Assembly: GCA_004552305.1 (NCBI GenBank)
Contig: SFOX01000025.1
Span: 1 to 64,000 of the forward strand
Length of the DNA stretch: 64,000 nucleotides
Source: Subdoligranulum variabile
GTDB lineage: Bacteria; Bacillota; Clostridia; Oscillospirales; Ruminococcaceae
Reading direction: 5' to 3'
The notes under the pieces: generated by a model
Database searches by the model: none
The model's input: only the letters and a program-made list of their open reading frames with translations
Told to the model about the DNA's origin: nothing
Shown here: positions 51,514 to 58,887 of the stretch, in pieces
How positions within the stretch are numbered: position 1 is the stretch's first letter
Layout of the letters: every line of letters starts with the position of its first letter
Position numbers and translations under genes: made by a program

Positions 51514-52260
51514 TTACGTTTGTGCCGCGCCGTCCACCTGCAAAATTTCGCCGGTGATGTAGCTTGCCAGATCACTGGCAAGGAACAAAAAGGCGTTGGC
51601 GACCTCCTCCGGTTCGCCCATACGTCCCAAGGGGATGGGGGCGCAGACGCGCTGCACGATTTCCTGCGGGAGGTTGGCGACCATATCGGTGCGGGTCACG
51701 CCGGGCGCCACCGCGTTGACGCGGATGTTGTCGCGCCCCAGCTCGCGCGCCAGGCTGCGGGTCATACCGTTGACGGCAAACTTGCTGGTGGGGTAGCCCA
51801 CGCCGGACGGCTGCCCGTACAGGCTGACCATAGAGCTGGTGTTGATGATGCTGCCGCCGCCCTGCGCCTTCATACGCGGGGCAACCGCACGGCAGCCGTT
51901 GAACACGGCGGACACGTTCAGCCGCATCATCTTTTCAAACGCCTCGGGGGTGTAGTCGTACAGCGGCTCACGCGCCGAAATGCCCGCGTTGTTGACAAGG
52001 ATATCGATCCTGCCAAAAGCTTTTTCCACCTCGGCAAAGGCGGCATCGACGGCGGCGTAGTCCGTCAGGTCGGGTGCCATACCGATGACCTCCCAGTCCG
52101 GGTTTTCTGCCTTAAGCGCCGCCAGCGCCTTGTCCACGGTTTCCTGCCGGGAGCCAAACAGCGCGACCGATGCACCGTTTCTGAGGAAGGTCTGCACCAC
52201 GGCAAAGCCGATGCCGCGCGTACCGCCGGTTACGATTGCCTTTTTCCCTTGAAGCAGCAT
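51514..52260 (-). CDS. Short-chain dehydrogenase/reductase (FabG-like)
   Basis: A 248-aa SDR: TGGTRGIG cofactor loop, NNAG (91-94), active-site Ser and YPTSK (Tyr/Lys). It resembles 3-oxoacyl-ACP reductase FabG, but no fatty-acid genes are nearby, so sugar or keto-acid reductases remain possible. AAGGGGG precedes the ATG; it has its own consensus promoter. Confidence 0.9.
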   Translation of the reverse strand: MLLQGKKAIVTGGTRGIGFAVVQTFLRNGASVALFGSRQETVDKALAALKAENPDWEVIGMAPDLTDYAAVDAAFAEVEKAFGRIDILVNNAGISAREPLYDYTPEAFEKMMRLNVSAVFNGCRAVAPRMKAQGGGSIINTSSMVSLYGQPSGVGYPTSKFAVNGMTRSLARELGRDNIRVNAVAPGVTRTDMVANLPQEIVQRVCAPIPLGRMGEPEEVANAFLFLASDLASYITGEILQVDGAAQT

Positions 52261-52317
52261 AGTATGGTTTCCCCCTTTACAGATCCGTTCCTTGCGGCCC
52301 GTTATTGCTTTGCAGGA

Positions 52318-52346
52318 ATTATAGCACAGTTTTTTAAAATTGTCAA
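52318..52346 (-). promoter_or_regulatory. Promoter of the SDR gene
   Basis: TTGACA (52341-52346) and TATAAT (52318-52323) on the minus strand with exactly 17 bases between. Confidence 0.9.
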
Positions 52347-52458
52347 TTTATATAGTTATTTTATATTATGTATAAAACTATTGGTGCTTATGCGGTACCC
52401 GTCGGGCGCATCGGGGGCGAACTCTCGGTATTTTTCCTGTTTTACCACGAAATATTCC

Positions 52459-52487
52459 TTATCATTCCGGCTAAAAGGTGGTATACT
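52459..52487 (+). promoter_or_regulatory. Possible promoter of the beta-galactosidase gene
   Basis: TTATCA (52459-52464) and TATACT (52482-52487), 17 bases apart. The -35 match is moderate. Confidence 0.5.
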
Positions 52488-52548
52488 ATAGATAAATACT
52501 GGCAGTGCTGCGCTCTGCGCTGCATTGTCTGCGACAAGGAGAACCGCC

Positions 52549-55491
52549 GTGAAATACCGTTTAAACACCACCAACTATCACACCTTCTCGGTTTTTGGCG
52601 TCAATAACCTGCCGCCGCGCAGCTACTTTATCCCCTACCCCACGCGCGCCGACGCCGACGCCGTGACCCCCAAGCGCAAGCGCTATGCTTCGCCCAAGGT
52701 GGAGTGCCTGAACGGCATCTGGGATTTTAAATTTTACCCCCTGCCCGCCGAGCTGCCCGCCGAGCTGGACACCGATGCTGTCGCCTTTGACAAGCTGGAT
52801 GTCCCCTCCTGCTGGCAGTTCCGCGGCTATGACCGCCCGTTCTACGTCAACTACCGCTACCAGTTCCCCTACAAGCCGCCGGTCATCCCCACCACCGATA
52901 AGGTCGAGCAGGTCTTTTCGTGGCTGGGCTGCGACACCGGGCTGCGCCCGCGCTGGATCACCCCCGAGGAGGAATACAACTTTGTGGGCGTCTACCGCCG
53001 CTTTTTTGACGTGGCGGACGCCGACAAGCGCATCGTCATCTCCTTTTTGGGCGTTGCGTCCTGCTTAGACCTCTATCTGAACGGCAAGTACATCGGCTAC
53101 GCCGAGGGTTCGCACAACACCGCCGAATTTGACCTGTCCGGCAAGGTGCAGCCCGGGCAAAACGAGCTGCTGGCGGTGGTACATCGCTGGTGCAACGGCA
53201 CCTATCTGGAAAATCAGGATATGTTCCGCAACAACGGCATTTTCCGCGATGTGCTGCTGCGCACCGAGGAGCCTGCGGACTTCCGGGACATTGACGCCAA
53301 GACCGAAAAAAAGGATGGGCGCTACACCCTGACCCTGACCGCCGAAACCCACGCCGAAACCACCGTCACCTTTATCCTGCAGGGTCACGGGCTGACGCGC
53401 ACCGCCACCGTACCCACCCAAGACAAGACCGCGCGCGCCGTGTTTGCTGACTTGGATGTTACAGAATGGAATGCCGAGGACCCGGTTTTGTACGATTTGT
53501 ACTACGAAACCGCCGCAGGCTGCGTTAAGGAGAAGCTGGGCTTCCGCACGGTGGAGATTCGCGGCGACGTATTTTTGCTTAACGGCAGCAAAATTAAGCT
53601 GAAGGGCGTCAACCACCACGACACCGACCCGCGCAACGGCTACACGCTGTCCCCCGACGACATCGAGCGCGACCTGCTGACCTGCAAGCAGTTCAACATC
53701 GACACGGTGCGTACCTCCCACTACCCGCCCGACCCGCTGCTGCTGGAGCTGGCAGACGAGCTGGGTATCTACCTTGTGGACGAAAACGACATCGAAACCC
53801 ACGGCACCTTTGCGATGCAGTTCCCGCCGACCTATAACTCCATCAGCGATGACCCCAAGTGGAAGGCGCACTATCTGGATCGCATCGCACACCTGTACCA
53901 GCGCGACAAAATCCACGGCAATACGTCCGTTATTATGTGGAGCCTTGGCAACGAGGCGGGCGGCTTTTACAATACCGACGCGATGTACGACTACCTGAAG
54001 GCGCGCTCTGACCTGCCGGTCCACTACGAAAGCGCCATTCATTGCAAGAAGCAGGCCTACGATGTGGGCAGCGAGATGTACCCCACCGTGCAGATGGTGC
54101 ATGATGTGGGCGAAAAACGCCGCAAGAAGGCGCGCCTGAACGACCGCCCCTATTTTATGTGCGAGTATGCCCACGCGATGGGTGTCGGTCCCGGCAACAC
54201 CGAGGCATACTGGCAGGAGGTCTACCGCTATGACAGCCTGATGGGCGGCTGCGTGTGGGAGATGGTTGACCACGCCGTGCTGCACGACGACGGGCGCTAC
54301 ACCTACGGCGGCGACCACGGCGAGTGGGAGCACGACGGCAATTTCTGCGTGGACGGTCTGTTTTACCCCGACCGCGCCCCCTCGACCGGCGCGTACATTA
54401 TGCGGTTTATCTACCGCCCGTTCCGCGTGACCCACTGCGGCGGCGACCGATTTGAGCTGTTCAACACGACGGCCTTCTCCCGCGGGCGGTACACGCTGCA
54501 ATTTTTGTGGAACGACGGCAGCTGCTCCGAGCTGACCCCCGGCACCGCCCCGCTGAGCAAGGAAACCATCACCCTGCCGATGGGCAGCGCCGTGGACGGC
54601 ACCCTGCTGCTGACGGTAAAGACCATCGACACCAAGACCGGGCGCTGCGTGGCGGAGGAACAGCCCCTCGTCACGCTGGCGGTGCCTGCCGCCCCCGCCG
54701 TGAAAGCCCTGCCTGTGGGTGCCGGGGTGCAGAACGGACGCTTTGCTTTGCAGCGGGACGGCAAGCTGCTGCTGACCGCCGACACGGAGGGTACCCTGCT
54801 GTACCGCGCCTCCACCGACAACGACACGGATGTCTTTTTCCGCCGCCCGCTGACACCGTGGCAGAACCAGCGCACAGAGGTCGTGTCCTGCAAGGGCATT
54901 GCCAACGGGTACGAGGTCGTGACCCGGCTGACCAACGGCAAGGGGCGCTACACCGTGACCGACACCTACCAAGGCACCGACAAGGGCGTGCTGGTAACCA
55001 GCGTGCTGCATCGCGAGCACGGCAGCCAGACCGTGCCGCGCTTTGGCAAGGTTTTCCGCTTGGACGAAATTTTTGACACGGTAACGTACTTTGCCCGCAG
55101 CGGCGAAAGCTACTGCGATATGAAGGACCAGTTCTGCGTGCAGCAGGTGACCTGCCCGGTCAGCGCTATGACCGAGCCGAACATCCGCCCGCAGGAAAGC
55201 GGCAACCGCATGGACTGCACCACCGCCACCCTGACCGACGGGCAGCGGAAGGTGACCTTTGAGGCTGTCGGCAAGCCGTTTGAGCTGGCGGTCAAGCCCT
55301 ACACCGACCGCGCCCTGACCGGGATGAAGCACCGCGAGGACGAGGTGCGCACCGGCACCTATGTGACCGTGCAGGCGTTCCAGCAGGGCATCGGCACCGG
55401 TTCCTGCGGTCCCGCCATTATGCCCGAATTCTGCTATGAGCTGAAGCAGGACTGCACGCTGCAGTTCCTGATCCGGGTCGAGGAAGTGTAA
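52549..55491 (+). CDS. lacZ: LacZ-type beta-galactosidase (glycoside hydrolase family 2)
   Basis: A 980-aa GH2 enzyme starting at GTG (52549; AAGGAG 7 bases upstream). Order: sugar-binding jelly roll (about 30-240), Ig-like domain, TIM barrel with acid/base Glu in GNEAGG (469) and nucleophile Glu in MCEYAHAMG (539), then the C-terminal beta-sandwich domains that form the LacZ small-domain cap. Lengths and motifs fit LacZ. There is no lac permease or regulator next to it. It is cytoplasmic, with no signal peptide. Confidence 0.95.
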   Translation: MKYRLNTTNYHTFSVFGVNNLPPRSYFIPYPTRADADAVTPKRKRYASPKVECLNGIWDFKFYPLPAELPAELDTDAVAFDKLDVPSCWQFRGYDRPFYVNYRYQFPYKPPVIPTTDKVEQVFSWLGCDTGLRPRWITPEEEYNFVGVYRRFFDVADADKRIVISFLGVASCLDLYLNGKYIGYAEGSHNTAEFDLSGKVQPGQNELLAVVHRWCNGTYLENQDMFRNNGIFRDVLLRTEEPADFRDIDAKTEKKDGRYTLTLTAETHAETTVTFILQGHGLTRTATVPTQDKTARAVFADLDVTEWNAEDPVLYDLYYETAAGCVKEKLGFRTVEIRGDVFLLNGSKIKLKGVNHHDTDPRNGYTLSPDDIERDLLTCKQFNIDTVRTSHYPPDPLLLELADELGIYLVDENDIETHGTFAMQFPPTYNSISDDPKWKAHYLDRIAHLYQRDKIHGNTSVIMWSLGNEAGGFYNTDAMYDYLKARSDLPVHYESAIHCKKQAYDVGSEMYPTVQMVHDVGEKRRKKARLNDRPYFMCEYAHAMGVGPGNTEAYWQEVYRYDSLMGGCVWEMVDHAVLHDDGRYTYGGDHGEWEHDGNFCVDGLFYPDRAPSTGAYIMRFIYRPFRVTHCGGDRFELFNTTAFSRGRYTLQFLWNDGSCSELTPGTAPLSKETITLPMGSAVDGTLLLTVKTIDTKTGRCVAEEQPLVTLAVPAAPAVKALPVGAGVQNGRFALQRDGKLLLTADTEGTLLYRASTDNDTDVFFRRPLTPWQNQRTEVVSCKGIANGYEVVTRLTNGKGRYTVTDTYQGTDKGVLVTSVLHREHGSQTVPRFGKVFRLDEIFDTVTYFARSGESYCDMKDQFCVQQVTCPVSAMTEPNIRPQESGNRMDCTTATLTDGQRKVTFEAVGKPFELAVKPYTDRALTGMKHREDEVRTGTYVTVQAFQQGIGTGSCGPAIMPEFCYELKQDCTLQFLIRVEEV

Positions 55492-55501
55492 AAAGCAATT
55501 T

Positions 55502-55655
55502 GTAGGGGACGCATAGTTGCGTTCCGTGCGGTTTGTCTGTTATATCGCATTGTCGGGACGGCTGCAACGGGCGGCATATATGCCGCCCCTACGGAGTACC
55601 CGCAATATTGCAATTGCCAAAAAACCGCGGGCGGGGCGTGCCCCGCCCCTACAAG
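55502..55655. repeat. Two-armed palindromic element plus GC arm
   Basis: A 91-bp element (55502-55592; arms ACGCATAGTTGCGT and GGCGGCATATATGCCGCC) followed by GGGCGGGGCGTGCCCCGCCC and CCCCTAC. It fills the gap between lacZ and its convergent neighbour. Confidence 0.85.
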
Positions 55656-55675
55656 AGTTTTTCGACTACATAAGC

Positions 55676-55701
55676 AAAAGCGCGCCGCAAGGCGCGCTTT
55701 T
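55676..55701. terminator. Bidirectional terminator after lacZ and the Cys-rich gene
   Basis: AAAAGCGCGCC (55676-55686) pairs with GGCGCGCTTTT (55691-55701) around GCAA, with T-rich flanks on both strands. Confidence 0.85.
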
Positions 55702-55712
55702 GTTTTGTCCTT

Positions 55713-56612
55713 TTAAAATAAATCCAGCATAGCATCGAGGTAAATTTCCTCCCGCACGCGCAGCTGGTATTCGGGCTTTGTCAGATAATACAAAAGAAAT
55801 TCCAGCACCATGGCGCTGCCCAGCCCGCGCCCCTCGATTTTAAACTGCGAGAAGCCCATCGGCAGGTAGGTGTTTTGGATGTCCTGCACGCTGATAAAAC
55901 CGGGATTTTGCATCGCGGCGGAAAACCGATACCCCTGCCCGCCGCCGGGTGCGGGGCAGTGATGCTCGGCGCCGGGCAGCCCCAGATTTTTGCGGCTGAC
56001 CGCCTCGTAGCAGGCTTTGCGCGCCGTGCAGCCGAAATCGCAGCACTCGTTGCACAAAAATTCCACCTTGTCCTTTTGCGCGGCGGGCAGCTTTTGCAGC
56101 CGATCCAGCGCCTTGTTCAGCCGGAAATCCGGCACCACAAAGCGAAATTCCGGGCGCTGCACCTCGCGCAGAAAATCCGTATAATCGGTCAGCACCTTGG
56201 TGGTTGACGAAACAAAATACAGCGATGGATAGTTGGTTTTCAGGTAATCCAGCAGCAGGTCGGAATGTACGATCACCCCGTTTTGCGGCGTCTGAGATTC
56301 GGCAAACAGGCGGCACAGGCGGTTGCATTTTGCGTCGTGCAGGTGTTCGGGCTGCAAAAGCGAGTTGCTGAAGGTCAGCCGCGCCGAGATGCCGTATTCC
56401 CGCAGCAGCGCCAGCACCTCGCGGGGGGTGTTGTCGCCAAAGCCGGCGCGTCCGCCGCCCCACAGGCAGTCCGCCGGGGCGCCGTAGAGTGAGCCGATGC
56501 TGCACCACGGGTAAAACCAATCCCGATGTTCACGGTACAGCGGCAAAAAAGCGCGGTACAGCTCGTAAAATTCAAACAATCCGGGCAGATGATAGCAGGC
56601 AGTTCGGCACAT
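55713..56612 (-). CDS. Conserved Cys-rich protein of unknown function (U32-like?)
   Basis: A 299-aa soluble protein. ATG at 56612 with AAGGAG. A Cys-rich cluster CNECCDFGC (about 200-208), CYEAV and HHC suggests a metal or Fe-S site. The segments GRGLGSAMVLEFLLYYLTKPEYQ and CWDIG/CSIGSLYGAPADCLWGGG are strongly patterned. I know similar proteins from gut Clostridia, sometimes labelled U32 or collagenase-like because of a TIM-barrel resemblance, but the function is not established. It is monocistronic, with no tell-tale neighbours. Confidence 0.75.
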   Translation of the reverse strand: MCRTACYHLPGLFEFYELYRAFLPLYREHRDWFYPWCSIGSLYGAPADCLWGGGRAGFGDNTPREVLALLREYGISARLTFSNSLLQPEHLHDAKCNRLCRLFAESQTPQNGVIVHSDLLLDYLKTNYPSLYFVSSTTKVLTDYTDFLREVQRPEFRFVVPDFRLNKALDRLQKLPAAQKDKVEFLCNECCDFGCTARKACYEAVSRKNLGLPGAEHHCPAPGGGQGYRFSAAMQNPGFISVQDIQNTYLPMGFSQFKIEGRGLGSAMVLEFLLYYLTKPEYQLRVREEIYLDAMLDLF

Positions 56613-56727
56613 AGGGATTCTCCTTACATACGATGGCTTTCTTCCATTAAAATAAAACTGCACGCAATTGTCAATCTTTTTTACAAAATTTGACCGTCAG
56701 CGGCGGAAAATTCATTTTTTTCTACAA

Positions 56728-56756
56728 TTTACACGTTCTTTTGTCGGTGTTATAAT
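56728..56756 (+). promoter_or_regulatory. Promoter of the NCS2 permease gene
   Basis: TTTACA (56728-56733) and TATAAT (56751-56756), 17 bases apart. The leader is only about 25 bases, so no purine riboswitch fits. Confidence 0.85.
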
Positions 56757-56787
56757 AATTTTACAATAAGGAATGAGAGGTCATTGT

Positions 56788-58185
56788 ATGAAAAATTCCC
56801 CTGCACTGTCCGAGGCTGCCTTTCAGCTGGACGGAAAAATGCCCCTGAAGCAGGCCATTCCGCTGGGCTTGCAGCACGTTCTGGCGATGTTTGTGGGCAA
56901 CCTGACCCCGCTGCTGATCATTACCGGCACCTGCGGGCTGGCGGGCGGCGAGTTTGCCGACCTGCAATTGCAGCTTTTGCAAAACGCCATGCTGGTGGCG
57001 GGTATCGTAACGCTGGTGCAGCTGTTCACCATCGGACCTGTCGGCGGCAAGGTGCCTATTATTATGGGTACGTCCTCCGGGTTTATCGGGGTATTCAACA
57101 GTGTGGCGGCCACCATGGGCGGCGGCGTGCTGGCGTATGGCGCCATTATGGGCGCGTCCATCATCGGCGGTCTGTTTGAAACCGTGCTGGGCTTTTTCTT
57201 AAAGCCGCTGCGCAAGTTTTTCCCCAGTGTCGTCACCGGCACGGTGGTTATGTCCATCGGTTTGAGTTTGATTTCTGTCGGCATCAATTCCTTTGGCGGC
57301 GGCAATACTGCCAAGGATTTCGGCTCGATGGAGAATTTGCTGCTTGCCCTGTTTGTGCTGGTTATGATTTTGGTGTTCAAGCACGGCACCAAGGGCTTTG
57401 CCAGCTCCAGCGCCATTTTGCTGGGCATTTTGTGCGGGTATGCCGCGGCGTTTGTTATGGGGCTGGTGCTGCCCACCACCGGCGTGACCGCCGACGGTGT
57501 AGAGTTTACCAAGGCGTGGGTGCTGAACTGGGACAAGGTTGCCAATGCCGCCTGGTTTGAGATCCCTGCCCTGCTGCCGGTCAAGCCGGTGTTTGATATG
57601 CGCGCCATTGCCCCCGTGCTGATCATGTTTGTGGTGACCGCCGTGGAGACCGTGGGCGATATTTCCGGCGTGATGGAGGGCGGTCTTGGACGCGAGGCGA
57701 CCGACAAGGAGCTGGCGGGCGGTGTTATGTGCGACGGCTTGGGTTCCAGCTTTGCGGCGCTGTTCGGCGTGCTGCCCAACACCTCGTTCAGCCAGAACGT
57801 GGGTCTGGTCGCCATGACCAAGGTCGTCAACCGCTTTGCGCTGGCGACCGGCGCGGTGTTCCTGATTTTGTGCGGTCTTTGCCCCAAGCTGGGCGCACTG
57901 GTGTCTATTATGCCGCAGTCGGTTCTGGGCGGCGCAGCGGTGATGATGTTCTCCTCCATTGTCATCAGCGGTATTCAGCTGATCACCAAGGAGCCGCTGA
58001 CCCCGCGCAATCTGTCCATTGTGTCGGTTGCGCTGGGCGTGGGCTACGGTATGGGTGCCAACACCGGCATTCTGGCGCAGACCCCCGAAGCGGTGCGGCT
58101 GGTGTTTGGCGGTTCCGGCATTGTGCCTGCCGCGATGGTAGCGATTTTGCTGAACATTTTGCTGCCGAAGGATGAGGTAAAGTAA
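56788..58185 (+). CDS. NCS2 purine/xanthine permease
   Basis: A 465-aa transporter with about 14 helices. Typical NCS2 features are GLQHVLAMFVGN at the start, GTSSGFIGVF in the middle and the conserved PNTSFSQNVGLV. It imports uracil, xanthine or other purines with protons or sodium. ATG at 56788 has AGAGGT. It is monocistronic and ends at the 58195 terminator. Confidence 0.93.
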   Translation: MKNSPALSEAAFQLDGKMPLKQAIPLGLQHVLAMFVGNLTPLLIITGTCGLAGGEFADLQLQLLQNAMLVAGIVTLVQLFTIGPVGGKVPIIMGTSSGFIGVFNSVAATMGGGVLAYGAIMGASIIGGLFETVLGFFLKPLRKFFPSVVTGTVVMSIGLSLISVGINSFGGGNTAKDFGSMENLLLALFVLVMILVFKHGTKGFASSSAILLGILCGYAAAFVMGLVLPTTGVTADGVEFTKAWVLNWDKVANAAWFEIPALLPVKPVFDMRAIAPVLIMFVVTAVETVGDISGVMEGGLGREATDKELAGGVMCDGLGSSFAALFGVLPNTSFSQNVGLVAMTKVVNRFALATGAVFLILCGLCPKLGALVSIMPQSVLGGAAVMMFSSIVISGIQLITKEPLTPRNLSIVSVALGVGYGMGANTGILAQTPEAVRLVFGGSGIVPAAMVAILLNILLPKDEVK

Positions 58186-58194
58186 GTTTGATTT

Positions 58195-58236
58195 GCCCCC
58201 GTTTGCCGGTTTTCGGCAGGCGGGGGCGATTGTTTT
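58195..58236 (+). terminator. Intrinsic terminator after the NCS2 permease
   Basis: A 14-bp stem (58195-58208 with 58214-58227, two G-T) with a 5-base loop, followed by a T-rich segment. Confidence 0.85.
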
Positions 58237-58275
58237 GGGGAGTGGAGCGGTTGCCTTGCATAAGGGCGGTGGAGA

Positions 58276-58335
58276 AATAATAAATAATAAATAATAAATA
58301 ATAAATTTGGTGTGTCCGCTTTGCGGACACATTTT
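58276..58335 (+). repeat. AATAATA heptamer repeat followed by hairpin
   Basis: Four perfect tandem copies of AATAATA (58276-58303), then TGTGTCCGC (58311-58319) paired with GCGGACACA (58323-58331) and TTTT. The hairpin is the same as at 14267. Confidence 0.85.
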
Positions 58336-58341
58336 ATATAG

Positions 58342-58570
58342 TGCGATACGGGCGGGGTGACCCCACCCCGCCGGATGGGCGGCAGCCGCAAAATTGAGCG
58401 GGCGGTCAATGACCGCCCCTACAAGCCAAACCATAATGTTCACGTTGCCGTTTTGTCGCGGGCGGGGCATGCCCCGCCCCTACGGGGTGGTGGGGTTTTA
58501 ATTTGCGGTAACCGCAAATTTCCCCCTCATCAGTCACCTGCGGTGACAGCTTCCCCCAAAGGGGGAAGCC
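58342..58570. repeat. Palindromic arms and partial R2 repeat
   Basis: Arms GGCGGGGTGACCCC...CCCCGCC (near 58348-58372), GGCGGTCAATGACCGCC (near 58402-58418), GGGCGGGGCATGCCCCGCCC (near 58459-58478), an ATTTGCGGT-A-ACCGCAAAT palindrome (58501-58519), then the right half of R2 (58519-58570) ending in CTTCCCCC/GGGGGAAG. No gene. Confidence 0.75.
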
Positions 58571-58765
58571 TTTTTTCGGCGAAGCCGTAAGACGGGAGCG
58601 GGTGGGCGGGGCGTCAAAAAATGTGTCTTGACGATTTTTTAGCCCCGCCCGTCCGCGATCCACATATTTGGGGGTCCAGGGGGACGGGTCCCCCGGCCGT
58701 GCCCCGCGCCTCGGAAGTAGCGGCGCCTTTCTTTGGTACTTTCTTTGGGCGTCCAAAGAAAGTAC
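58571..58765. repeat. ~195-bp dispersed repeat, copy B
   Basis: Near-identical to 41498-41692, with a diverged middle (around 58660-58700). It ends in the 13-bp inverted repeat GTACTTTCTTTGG / CCAAAGAAAGTAC (58736-58765). It directly follows an R2 fragment. 58766-58887 holds an AT-richer stretch and the ribosome site of the next gene. Confidence 0.85.
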
Positions 58766-58887
58766 AGCATCCGGGCAAGCACCAATTTTACAATTTCCCT
58801 TGCAAGAAGGAATTGTATTTTTTGCGACAAAATGTTACTATATTCCCAGAATCCGTTTTTAACTTTTTTCAAGAAAGGGCAAGCATC

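Noticed and set aside
56664..56787. Purine riboswitch before the NCS2 permease
   Set aside because: The promoter leaves a leader of about 25 bases; no room for an aptamer.
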